Shown: piece after piece, positions 1-6,501 of the stretch
How positions within the stretch are numbered: the first letter of the stretch is position 1
Layout: every line of letters begins with the position of its first letter
Source of the DNA: Chloroflexota bacterium
GTDB taxonomy: Bacteria; Chloroflexota; Dehalococcoidia; Tepidiformales; Tepidiformaceae
Length of the DNA stretch: 8,231 nt
Direction of reading: 5' to 3'
Assembly: GCA_963169135.1 (NCBI GenBank)
Contig: CAUJEQ010000176.1
Span: 1-8,231, forward strand
Position numbers and translations under genes: made by a program
Notes under the pieces: model-generated
The model's database searches: none
The model's input: only the letters and a program-made list of their open reading frames with translations
Told to the model about the DNA's origin: nothing

Positions 1-585
1 CTAGTTCGCCTTGGCCGAGATCTTCTCCGCGATGTCCTTGCGCGCTTCCGCGGCTGCCGCCGGGTCGTTGCTGATGAGGTACACGATCACCACGGCCCGC
101 CCGAAGCGGTACGCGTCGGTATAGACGAGGTTGCCCTGCCCGTCGGGTTTCGTGGTCACGTAGCTGCGCGACTGGTCGCCCTGGAACACGGCCTGGTTGT
201 CGGCCTGGGTCGCATTGGGGCCGAAGAGGTCGGGTGGCGGGTTCTTGAGTGCTTCGGAGATGGCGCCGAACTGGTCCGTCGCAGCCTCGGCAGCAGGATG
301 CATGTTGACCTCGACGCGGGCCGAGCTGACGGCTCCTTGCTTCCCGTAGATGGCGACGTGGGCGTCCTGGCTTTCGGCCGCGCCCGGGACTCGCCCGGTC
401 TCGACCAGCGAGAAGCCATCGCCCGAAAGGTCCGGGAGGAGGTCCGCCGCCGTGGCTTGTGTCGTGGCGACGCCGCCCTGGGGCGCGGCGTCGTCGTCAT
501 CGCCGCAAGCGACGCCGAGGGCGAGCGACAATACCGCGAGGGCTGCTAGCGCAATTCCGCGAAGCGCGCGATGACTTCGGCGCAC
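1..585 (-). CDS. Putative lipoprotein of unknown function
   Basis: A small exported protein that I cannot assign to a named family. From the GTG at 585 the product is 194 residues. It starts with a positively charged stretch (VRRSHRALRG), then a hydrophobic segment (IALAALAVLSLALG) ending in GVAC, followed at once by GDDDD. That is a lipoprotein signal peptide with an acceptable though not ideal lipobox; the acidic residues after the cysteine suggest a surface-anchored lipoprotein. The mature part is about 170 residues, soluble, alanine-rich and without a catalytic motif I recognise. An ATG at 645 in the same frame would add 20 residues and put 100 bases inside the upstream kinase-like gene. 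I prefer the GTG at 585 because it gives a compact signal peptide and only a 40-base overlap, although no strong ribosome binding site precedes either start. The stop codon is formed by bases 1-3, so the gene is complete. It probably shares a transcript with the cytidylate-kinase-like gene. Confidence 0.8.
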   Translation of the reverse strand: MRRSHRALRGIALAALAVLSLALGVACGDDDDAAPQGGVATTQATAADLLPDLSGDGFSLVETGRVPGAAESQDAHVAIYGKQGAVSSARVEVNMHPAAEAATDQFGAISEALKNPPPDLFGPNATQADNQAVFQGDQSRSYVTTKPDGQGNLVYTDAYRFGRAVVIVYLISNDPAAAAEARKDIAEKISAKAN

Positions 586-1181
586 TGCTCGGGTTTGAGG
601 TGGTCCGTACTGATGCAGAGGTCGTAGGTGCTGGGTGTGAGCCATCCGGTTTCGTAGAAACGGCGGAAGTAATCCAGCCGTTCGCTGTCGGTCCTTTCGA
701 TGATCTTGAGCGCTTCCTTTTCCTCGACGCCCATGCCGGCCCTGATCCGGCGGACCCGCGAAGGCGCCGAACTTGTGACCAGCACCCGTACCGTATCGAA
801 TCGATCGCGAAGGATCACCTGGGCCGCGTGGCCGACGATCACGCAGTCACCCTGGTCGGCCAGGTCGCGGATGACGTCCTCGACGAACTTCCGGTAGTCG
901 GCGGAGGTAAAGAGGGGGCTCGCGGCGAGGGGCACCGGGTCGGCCCAGGCGGCGACCGGCATGCTCGGGTTGCGCGCCAGCGCCTCGAGGATCCGCGTCA
1001 TGAGCGAGGGGGTGCGCTCCGCCTCGCTCACGGTCTCGGGTGAAACACCCGCTTCCTCGGCGGCCCGCTGGATGATCTGGTAGTCGATGAACCGCAGTCC
1101 AAGCTTCTTCGCGACGGCCTGGGCCACTTCCTCACCGGCCGTGCCAACCTGACGGGAAATGGAAATCACACGGGTGTTCAA
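546..1181 (-). CDS. Cytidylate-kinase-like family protein (AAA/P-loop type, Cytidylate_kin2-like)
   Basis: A 211-residue protein resembling the cytidylate-kinase-like family, a divergent branch of nucleoside monophosphate kinases whose substrate is mostly unproven. Visible landmarks are the N-terminal strand RVISISRQ (4-11), a glycine loop GTAGEE (13-18), the 'FIDYQIIQ' segment (31-38), the core strand CVIVGHAAQVILRD (113-126), and a lid-like run of R/D/Y residues (ERTDSERLDYFRRFY, 162-176). The glycine loop lacks the GK(S/T) of a canonical Walker A motif, which is usual in this branch and leaves real kinase activity uncertain. The start is decided by the sequence: a TTG at 1179-1181 lies 7 bases after GGAGG, and the family's first beta strand begins four residues later. 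The longer form from an ATG at 1262 adds 27 residues with no homologous look. The gene lies after the terminator at 1276-1305, so it probably has its own promoter, and it overlaps the following lipoprotein gene. Confidence 0.85.
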   Translation of the reverse strand: MNTRVISISRQVGTAGEEVAQAVAKKLGLRFIDYQIIQRAAEEAGVSPETVSEAERTPSLMTRILEALARNPSMPVAAWADPVPLAASPLFTSADYRKFVEDVIRDLADQGDCVIVGHAAQVILRDRFDTVRVLVTSSAPSRVRRIRAGMGVEEKEALKIIERTDSERLDYFRRFYETGWLTPSTYDLCISTDHLKPEQCAEVIARFAELR

Positions 1182-1188
1182 ACTGCGG

Positions 1189-1193
1189 CCTCC
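1189..1193 (-). promoter_or_regulatory. Shine-Dalgarno site selecting a TTG start
   Basis: On the minus strand GGAGG is followed by a 7-base spacer and then TTG at 1181-1179. This is the best ribosome binding site in the neighbourhood and supports the rare TTG start of the cytidylate-kinase-like gene over the in-frame ATG at 1262. Confidence 0.7.
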
Positions 1194-1275
1194 GGCGATG
1201 CTGCGCGGATTGTAGTGGAGATCGGCGATTCGAGGCGCCAATCTCTCACGGTGCCACCGCAAGACGCCTCAAAGC

Positions 1276-1305
1276 GAAGAAGGCCCGCGTGGGCGGGCCT
1301 TCTTC
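1276..1305 (-). terminator. Intrinsic terminator of the HD-domain gene
   Basis: A perfect 13-bp inverted repeat (arms 1276-1288 and 1293-1305, gaagaaggcccgc and its complement) closes over a 4-base loop. It lies 49 bases past the stop of the minus-strand HD gene. On that strand the stem ends in CTTCTTC and is followed by GCTTTG, so the U-rich tail is modest. No plus-strand gene ends here, so it most likely serves the HD gene and separates it from the kinase-like gene. Confidence 0.8.
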
Positions 1306-1353
1306 AAAGCGGGTGGGTGCCTGGCTTTGTACAGGCGGGATGGCTGCCCGCCG

Positions 1354-2700
1354 TCAGGCCTCGAAGGGGTAGGCCACGCTCTCGAAGCGGGCCAGGAGGT
1401 AGGGGTCGAATCGGGTCCCGGCCAGGCCGCGCATCACTTCCACGGCATCGGCCTGGGACATGGCGCGGCGGTAAGGCCGCTCGCTGGTCAACGCGTCGAA
1501 GGCTTCGGACATTCCGATGATCTGGGCTTCAGCGGGAACTTCGGCGCCTTCGAGCATGCCGGGGTAGCCCTTGCCGTCGATGCGCTCGTGGTGGCAGCCG
1601 ACCCACCAGGACGCGGCGCCGAGCCCCGGAATCTCGCTGAGAATGTCGCGGGCATAGACCGGGTGCAGCTGGACCGACGCCATCTCATCCACACTCAGGA
1701 TGTCTGGCTTGCTCAAGAAGTGCGCCGGGACACCGAGCGTGCCCACGTCCTGGAGCAGCGCGGCGACTCTCACGAGGTCGGCCCGGCGCTCGGTCATGTC
1801 ACACGCGAGTGCGACGCGGCGGGCAAGCTCGGCGACGCGCCTGCCGCGGCCCTGCTCGCGGCCGTTTCGGCCATCGACCACGTCGCTCACTACGCCAAGG
1901 AAGTCGAACAGCTCCTCGCGGGTCATCATGCCGCCATAGTTGAGCGACATGAGTGCGGCGGCCAGATCGTTGTCATAGAAGCCGAGCCAGAAGTCGTCGC
2001 GCTCGGCGATTTCGGCCATCTTGCGGGCGAGTTCGGGGTCGATCTCGCTGCCGCCCATTTCCTTGACCAGGGCGGGGCCCCGGCGGCGGACGAGCAATGG
2101 CGAACCTTCGGCGTCGATCATGGACTCGACCCGGTCGGAGAGGGCGACAATGCGGGCAACCATCGGCGCCCTGTCGCCCGGTTGTGCGCCGGCCCTGCCG
2201 GAGCCGTCCCAGCAGTCATGATGGCTCGCAACCGCGCGGGCGACCGATTCGCCGAGACCCATCTTGCGGACGATCTTCGCGCCGAGGTCGCAGTGGTGGG
2301 CGATGGCTGCGACGACCTGCGTCCAGCCACCCGGGGGCACCTGGGAAAGCACGTCGGCCGTGCCGCTTCGGCCGGAGATGATTTTGGCGCCGCGCGACGC
2401 GTCCATCTTTGGCGCATGGTCGCTGGCAGCCATGCCGATGTCGTGGAGCAGGCAGCCGAAGAAAACATCCTCGACCCGTTGGGCCTCAAGTCCGAGCTCG
2501 CTGGCGAGGAACACGCCGATGTAGGCGACCCGCTGTGCGTGGCCGGGACGCCGCCCCTCTGCGAGGTCGAACGCGCGGCTGAGGGCGGCCAGGACGGTGC
2601 CCCGGCTGAGCCGGGGAACGCCTGACAGCCCGGCGTCGTCATAGAGCGACGGGTCCAGGAAGTCTGCCTTGACAGTCTGAATCTGTGCTTTGGAAGCCAT
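1354..2700 (-). CDS. Tandem HD / HD-GYP-like domain protein, possible signalling phosphodiesterase
   Basis: A 448-residue cytoplasmic protein with two HD-type metal-dependent phosphohydrolase modules and no membrane segment or receiver domain. Module 1 (about 30-200) keeps H54, H86-D87 (LLHDIG), H135-H136, H160-H161 and D189, but where the GYP signature would be it reads DGSGRAG (165-171). Module 2 (about 270-440) has the HD-GYP signature HHERIDGKGYP (370-380), H346-P347, D402 and the ERPYRRA/FDPYLL tail. Its HD pair is Q317-D318 (LLQDVG), the usual lysine of DIGKIGIP is threonine (T321), and the first metal-binding histidine is absent around 285-288 (GRGRR). HD-GYP proteins are known as cyclic-di-GMP phosphodiesterases; whether this one is active is uncertain. 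The start is the ATG at 2700, with GGGAG 11 bases upstream. Reading on to an ATG at 3021 would run into the divergent CBS gene with sequence unlike a protein domain. The gene is divergent from the CBS-korAB operon and is followed by its own terminator. Confidence 0.88.
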   Translation of the reverse strand: MASKAQIQTVKADFLDPSLYDDAGLSGVPRLSRGTVLAALSRAFDLAEGRRPGHAQRVAYIGVFLASELGLEAQRVEDVFFGCLLHDIGMAASDHAPKMDASRGAKIISGRSGTADVLSQVPPGGWTQVVAAIAHHCDLGAKIVRKMGLGESVARAVASHHDCWDGSGRAGAQPGDRAPMVARIVALSDRVESMIDAEGSPLLVRRRGPALVKEMGGSEIDPELARKMAEIAERDDFWLGFYDNDLAAALMSLNYGGMMTREELFDFLGVVSDVVDGRNGREQGRGRRVAELARRVALACDMTERRADLVRVAALLQDVGTLGVPAHFLSKPDILSVDEMASVQLHPVYARDILSEIPGLGAASWWVGCHHERIDGKGYPGMLEGAEVPAEAQIIGMSEAFDALTSERPYRRAMSQADAVEVMRGLAGTRFDPYLLARFESVAYPFEA

Positions 2701-2976
2701 AGTGCGCCGTTCTCCCGAGGAGGGACCGTACCGGGAATATCGGCCGTGGTTTCGTGAACCTGCAGAGACAGAGCGGTGAAGGCCGGCGGAAATAGGGAAG
2801 AGTCGTAGGAGGTATGTATCGAAATGCGCACCGGATGGGCCACATCGGACACGAAACGGGGACCGTGGGCGTCTGCACGATACGCGGCAAAGGGGTACAC
2901 TGAGCCTACAGCGTGATGCGCGGCGATCCCGCCTGCTCAATCCCGCAGAAACCGCCCAGGCGAACGAACAAGACAC
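2701..2976. promoter_or_regulatory. Divergent intergenic region between the HD gene and the CBS-korAB operon
   Basis: These 276 bases must hold promoters for both divergent transcripts. The best plus-strand -10-like element I see is TACACT at 2896-2901 (within GGTACACTG), but there is no convincing -35 at the usual spacing (CTGCAC at 2873-2878 is weak). I found no clear minus-strand promoter and no strong palindromic operator. The region also holds an AGGAGG at 2807-2812 ahead of a 30-codon open frame (2824-2916), described separately. The assignment as a promoter region rests mainly on gene orientation. Confidence 0.45.
2824..2916 (+). CDS. Possible 30-residue leader ORF (doubtful)
   Basis: A short frame begins at ATG 2824, 11 bases after a perfect AGGAGG (2807-2812), and ends at TGA 2914-2916, 60 bases before the CBS gene. 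The predicted peptide begins MRTGWATSDTK and contains two tryptophans and two tyrosines but no recognisable motif. An alternative ATG at 2814 sits only one base after the same AGGAGG and gives a different 29-residue frame. I include it because AGGAGG is a rare good ribosome binding site in this window. However, the frame is short enough to occur by chance, and if transcription starts near 2905 it would not be on the mRNA. Confidence 0.15.
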   Translation: MRTGWATSDTKRGPWASARYAAKGYTEPTA

Positions 2977-3450
2977 ATGGATCGCTCCCGGCTCAGCCGG
3001 TTCGTTAACCAACGATTGCAAGAGCTGCCGCTCACAGCGCCAGCCACCGTTTCGCCATTTACCTCAGTCAGAACAGCCGTGGAGATGATGCGTGAGGGCG
3101 CCGGGTCGTGCGTCCTTGCGGTCGATGGCGGGCGGATTGCCGGCATCTTCACGGAGCGCGATGTGCTGACGAAATGCATGGAGGACGGTTTCGACTGGGA
3201 CCAGCCGCTTGAGACCTCGGTGCTCACCAAACAGCCTCGCACGATTCAGGCCACGAGGACGGTGGCCGAGGCAATCGCGACGATGCAGCAGCACCAGTAC
3301 CGGACACTGCCTGTGGTAGAGGGCGACACGGTGGTTGGTCTCATCCGGCTTGGGGATCTCTTGAAGGACCTCGCGGAAGCGTACCCGGAAGACGTCCTCA
3401 ACCTGCCTCCTCGCCCTCACCAGGTGATGGAGAGACCAGAGGGTGGATAG
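2977..3450 (+). CDS. CBS-pair protein cotranscribed with korAB
   Basis: A 157-residue soluble protein made essentially of two CBS motifs (a Bateman module). CBS 1 spans roughly residues 15-70 and carries GIFTERDVL (56-64), with the threonine (T59) and aspartate (D62) that typically hold the ribose of bound AMP/ATP. CBS 2 spans roughly 80-135 and carries GLIRLGDLL (120-128), where the threonine/serine position is arginine (R123) while the aspartate (D126 or D127) remains, so only the first nucleotide site looks fully intact. The last 20 residues (PPRPHQVMERPEGG) look like a flexible tail. There is no catalytic, DNA-binding or membrane domain. The ATG at 2977 has only a weak AGG-type ribosome binding site. 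The stop is 9 bases before korA, so it is very probably the first gene of a CBS-korA-korB operon. The role is inferred: an adenine-nucleotide-responsive partner or regulator of the oxidoreductase. Confidence 0.92.
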   Translation: MDRSRLSRFVNQRLQELPLTAPATVSPFTSVRTAVEMMREGAGSCVLAVDGGRIAGIFTERDVLTKCMEDGFDWDQPLETSVLTKQPRTIQATRTVAEAIATMQQHQYRTLPVVEGDTVVGLIRLGDLLKDLAEAYPEDVLNLPPRPHQVMERPEGG

Positions 3451-3459
3451 CAGAGGCTC

Positions 3460-5370
3460 ATGACCACAGAAACGCAACTCAAGCCCGAGCACATTATCGA
3501 AGAGCTCGACCGTGTGACGATTCGCTTCGCCGGAGACTCGGGTGACGGCATGCAGCTCACGGGTACGCAGTTCACCAAGACGGCGGCCGTCTTCGGGAAT
3601 GACCTGGCGACGTTGCCGGACTTCCCCGCCGAGATCCGGGCCCCCACCGGCTCGCTCCCGGGCGTCTCCGGCTTCCAGCTCTCCTTCTCCAGCTCTGATA
3701 TCCACACGCCCGGCGACCGCCCGGATGTCCTTGTCGCAATGAACCCCGCGGCGCTCAAGACCAACGTCGCCGACCTGCGGCCCGGCGGCCTCCTGATCGT
3801 AGACGAGGACGAGTTCAACGCCACCAACCTCAAGAAGGCGGCGTACCCGGTAAATCCTCTTGAGGATGGCTCGCTTTCGCAGTACCAGCTCATCCCGATC
3901 GCGATCACGCGCTTCAACGAGCTTGCCCTTGAGGGCCTGCCGCTCAATGCGAAAGACAAGTTCCGGTCGCGCAACTTCTATGCGCTGGGATTGATTCTCT
4001 GGCTCTACGGCCGTTCGATGGACACAACCATCAAGTGGGCCTCCGAGCAGTTCAAACGGCGGCCCGACATCCTCGATGCCAACCTCCGTGCCCTGCGCGC
4101 CGGCTACAACTTCGGTGAGACCACCGAGATGTTCCGCGTGCAGTACAACGTCGCGCCGGCAACCGTCGAGCCGGGTACCTACCGGCACATCAGCGGAAAC
4201 GAAGCAACCGCCCTGGGGTTCGTGGCCGCATCGGTCCTGAGCGGGCTGCCGCTCTTCTACGGGAGCTACCCGATTACACCGGCTTCGGACGTGCTGCACG
4301 AGCTTTCGAAGTTGAAATCATTCGGAATCAAGACCTTCCAGGCGGAGGATGAGATCGCGGCAATGGGCGCCACCATCGGCGCGGCCTACGGCGGCCACCT
4401 CGGCCTCACCGGCACCAGCGGCCCCGGCCTGGCACTCAAGAGCGAGGCGCTCAACCTGGCCGTGATGACGGAGCTGCCGCTCGTGGTCATCGATGTGCAG
4501 CGCGCGGGCCCAAGCACGGGCATGCCGACCAAGACCGAGCAATCGGACCTGCTCCAGGCGATGTTCGGACGCAACGGCGATAGCTTCGTCGGCATCGTCG
4601 CGCCGTGCACCCCGTCAGACTGTTTCCTCATGGCCATCGAGGCTGCCCGCCTCGCGCTCAAGTACATGGTCCCGGTCATCTTCCTGAGCGACGGGTACGT
4701 CGGAAACGGTTCCGAGCCGTGGCGCATCCCGGATGTTTCCAGCCTTCCGAAGATCGAGTGGCAGTACGCCACCGAACAGGATGGCGAGTTCAATCCCTAC
4801 GAACGGGATCCGACGACGCTCGCCCGCCCCTGGGCCGTGCCCGGCCAAAAGGGTCTGACCCACCGCATCGGTGGCCTCGAGAAGTCCGGCCAGACGGGCG
4901 ATATCAGCTACGACCCGCGCAACCACCACGAAATGACGCTCGCCCGCAAGGGCCGCGTCGACGGCATGGTGCAGGACATCCCGGACCTCGAGGTTACGGG
5001 CCCGGAGACGGGCGACCTGCTCGTGCTGGGGTGGGGCGGGACATATGGCGCCATCACCAGCGCCGTCGAAGGCGCCCGCAAGCGCGGCCTCAGTGTCGCC
5101 TCGGCGCACCTGCGCTACCTGAATCCCTTCCCCGGCAACCTGGAGACGGTGATGAAGCGCTACAAGCACGTGCTCATCCCCGAACTCAACACCGGGCAGT
5201 TGTCCTTGCTTGTGCGGGGTAAGTTCATGGTGGACGCCATCCCCTTCAACAAGATTTCCGGCCAGCCCTTCAAGATCTCCGAGATTGAAGGGAAGATCGA
5301 CGAAGTCCTCGGGCTCCGGGGGCCATACACCATCGAGTTCGGGCAATCGTCCGTCCTGAGTGGAGGCTAA
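3460..5370 (+). CDS. korA: 2-oxoacid:ferredoxin oxidoreductase, alpha subunit with fused gamma domain (probably 2-oxoglutarate)
   Basis: The 636-residue large subunit of a two-subunit 2-oxoacid:ferredoxin oxidoreductase, which with KorB converts a 2-oxoacid plus CoA to acyl-CoA and CO2, passing electrons to ferredoxin. The N-terminal gamma domain (about 18-195) begins VTIRFAGDSGDG (19-30) and contains PAEIRAPTGSLPGVSGFQL (56-74). The alpha (pyrimidine-binding) domain follows from about 245, with FYGSYPITPASD (267-277) holding the family's YPITP motif, the acidic QAEDEIA (294-300), LTGTSGPGLALKSEA (316-330) and GPSTGMPTKTEQSDLL (350-365). The C-terminal transketolase-like domain (about 515-620) has LRYLNPFPGNL (551-561) and PELNTGQLSLLVRGKF (574-589). 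Length and the fusion match the KorA type of aerobic bacteria such as mycobacteria. The start at ATG 3460 is 9 bases after the CBS gene, with GAGG just upstream. Substrate preference for 2-oxoglutarate over pyruvate or other 2-oxoacids is inferred from overall similarity. No ferredoxin gene is in the window. Confidence 0.93.
   Translation: MTTETQLKPEHIIEELDRVTIRFAGDSGDGMQLTGTQFTKTAAVFGNDLATLPDFPAEIRAPTGSLPGVSGFQLSFSSSDIHTPGDRPDVLVAMNPAALKTNVADLRPGGLLIVDEDEFNATNLKKAAYPVNPLEDGSLSQYQLIPIAITRFNELALEGLPLNAKDKFRSRNFYALGLILWLYGRSMDTTIKWASEQFKRRPDILDANLRALRAGYNFGETTEMFRVQYNVAPATVEPGTYRHISGNEATALGFVAASVLSGLPLFYGSYPITPASDVLHELSKLKSFGIKTFQAEDEIAAMGATIGAAYGGHLGLTGTSGPGLALKSEALNLAVMTELPLVVIDVQRAGPSTGMPTKTEQSDLLQAMFGRNGDSFVGIVAPCTPSDCFLMAIEAARLALKYMVPVIFLSDGYVGNGSEPWRIPDVSSLPKIEWQYATEQDGEFNPYERDPTTLARPWAVPGQKGLTHRIGGLEKSGQTGDISYDPRNHHEMTLARKGRVDGMVQDIPDLEVTGPETGDLLVLGWGGTYGAITSAVEGARKRGLSVASAHLRYLNPFPGNLETVMKRYKHVLIPELNTGQLSLLVRGKFMVDAIPFNKISGQPFKISEIEGKIDEVLGLRGPYTIEFGQSSVLSGG
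5362..5366 (+). promoter_or_regulatory. Shine-Dalgarno site of korB inside the end of korA
   Basis: GGAGG lies in the last codons of korA, followed by a 7-base spacer (containing the TAA of korA) and the GTG start of korB at 5374. This arrangement supports the GTG start and tight translational linkage of the two subunits. Confidence 0.7.
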
Positions 5371-5373
5371 CCA

Positions 5374-6414
5374 GTGACCGCGCCAACCGTGCCAAACAGC
5401 GGAGTCATCTCCGCCGACCTCCCAGTACTCACCCGCAAGGATTTCGTTTCAGACCAGGAAGTGCGCTGGTGCCCCGGCTGTGGCGACTACTCGATCCTGG
5501 CCCAGATGCAGAAGATGCTGCCAGAGCTTCACGTTCCAAGAGAGAACCTGGTCTTCATTAGTGGCATCGGCTGTTCGAGCCGGTTCCCCTATTACGTAGA
5601 GACCTACGGCTTTCACAGCATCCACGGCCGCGCGCTCACGCTCGCCACTGGCCTCAAGACCGCCCGGCCCGAACTCAAGGTCTTCGTCATCACCGGCGAT
5701 GGCGACGGGCTGAGCATCGGCGGCAACCACCTCCTCCACGCGATGCGCCGGAACGTCGACCTCACTGTCGTCCTCTTCAATAACCGCATTTACGGGTTGA
5801 CGAAGGGCCAGTATTCGCCCACATCCGAGTTCGGGAAGGTCACCAAGTCGTCTCCCTATGGCACGACGGAGCGCCCGCTGAACCCGATCCGGATCGCCCT
5901 GGCGGCGGGCGCCACCTTCGTGGCCCGCTCGATAGACCGCGACACCAAGCACCTGGAAGAGGTCCTCTACCAGGCCGCGCAGCACAAGGGCATCTCGTTC
6001 GTCGAGGTCTACCAGAACTGCAACATCTTCAACGATGGCGCCTTCGCCGCGTTCGCCGAAAAGGAAGTGCGGCAGGACCGGATGGTCTATCTCGAGCATG
6101 GCAAGCCGCTTCGCTATGGCAAGGACAGCCAGAACGGGATCCGTCTCAATGGATTCACGCCCGAAGTCGTGCATGACGCCGCATCGGACGATGGACTGCT
6201 CGTCCACAACGCGCACAACCAGGACATCACCCTCGCGAACATCCTCGTCGGCATGGATTACCCCGACTTCCCGGTGCCTATCGGCGTTTTCCGGGACATC
6301 GACGCTCCGGTGTTCGACGACCTGGTCCAGCAGCAGGTGGAAGAGGCCATAGCCAAAGGGCGTGGCGACCTGGCGGCGATCCTGCACAGCGGCGAAACCT
6401 GGGTGGTCGAGTAG
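5374..6414 (+). CDS. korB: 2-oxoacid:ferredoxin oxidoreductase, beta subunit (thiamine diphosphate and [4Fe-4S] binding)
   Basis: The 346-residue catalytic partner of KorA. It carries the thiamine diphosphate site and a single [4Fe-4S] cluster. Visible motifs are WCPGCGDYS (32-40), with C33 and C36; GIGCSSRFPYY (64-74), with C67; the ThDP/Mg signature GDGDGLSIGGNH (108-119) followed by LFNNRIYGLTKGQYSPTS (134-151); and QNCNIFNDGAF (214-224), whose C216 is the likely fourth cluster ligand. All expected ligands are therefore present. The C-terminal 110 residues match the extended beta subunit of the Kor branch rather than the shorter archaeal form. The GTG start at 5374 is 3 bases after the korA stop and has a GGAGG at 7-base spacing. 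Electron transfer needs a separate ferredoxin, since no ferredoxin-like domain with extra CxxCxxC motifs is fused here. A hairpin terminator begins 40 bases after the stop. Confidence 0.93.
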   Translation: MTAPTVPNSGVISADLPVLTRKDFVSDQEVRWCPGCGDYSILAQMQKMLPELHVPRENLVFISGIGCSSRFPYYVETYGFHSIHGRALTLATGLKTARPELKVFVITGDGDGLSIGGNHLLHAMRRNVDLTVVLFNNRIYGLTKGQYSPTSEFGKVTKSSPYGTTERPLNPIRIALAAGATFVARSIDRDTKHLEEVLYQAAQHKGISFVEVYQNCNIFNDGAFAAFAEKEVRQDRMVYLEHGKPLRYGKDSQNGIRLNGFTPEVVHDAASDDGLLVHNAHNQDITLANILVGMDYPDFPVPIGVFRDIDAPVFDDLVQQQVEEAIAKGRGDLAAILHSGETWVVE

Positions 6415-6453
6415 GCGCCCAGGCCAGGACAGTCGCGAATCTGGTACAGTCTG

Positions 6454-6471
6454 GGCTCCCTCCGGGGAGCC
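6454..6471 (+). terminator. Hairpin terminator after korB (or leader hairpin of the next gene)
   Basis: A 7-bp GC-rich stem (GGCTCCC, 6454-6460, with GGGAGCC, 6465-6471) closes on TCCG, a UNCG-type tetraloop on a C-G pair, and is followed by TTGCTGTTT. This fits an intrinsic terminator of the CBS-korA-korB operon with a moderate U-tract. It sits 30 bases before the ATG of the zinc-ribbon/CBS gene and just after a TACAGT (6445-6450) that could be a -10 element, so it could instead lie in that gene's leader. Confidence 0.6.
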
Positions 6472-6501
6472 TTGCTGTTTCGGCCACGGAAGGAAACGCT
6501 C

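Noticed and set aside
1182..1262. N-terminal extension of the kinase-like protein to an ATG at 1262
   Set aside because: The TTG at 1181 has a perfect GGAGG at 7 bases, and the domain begins right after it; the extension has no domain character.
1276..1305. Bidirectional terminator
   Set aside because: The stem is symmetrical, but no plus-strand gene ends upstream, so only the minus-strand role is supported.
1327..2625. 432-codon open frame on the plus strand opposite the HD gene
   Set aside because: Shadow of the HD gene; it lacks any recognisable domain and runs through the terminator-proximal region without a ribosome binding site.
2701..3021. N-terminal extension of the HD protein to an ATG at 3021
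   Set aside because: It would overlap the divergent CBS gene, and the added residues look like non-coding translation. The ATG at 2700 gives a sensible protein.
3064..4299. 411-codon minus-strand frame opposite the CBS gene and korA
   Set aside because: Antisense to strongly conserved korA sequence, with low-complexity charged composition typical of a shadow frame.
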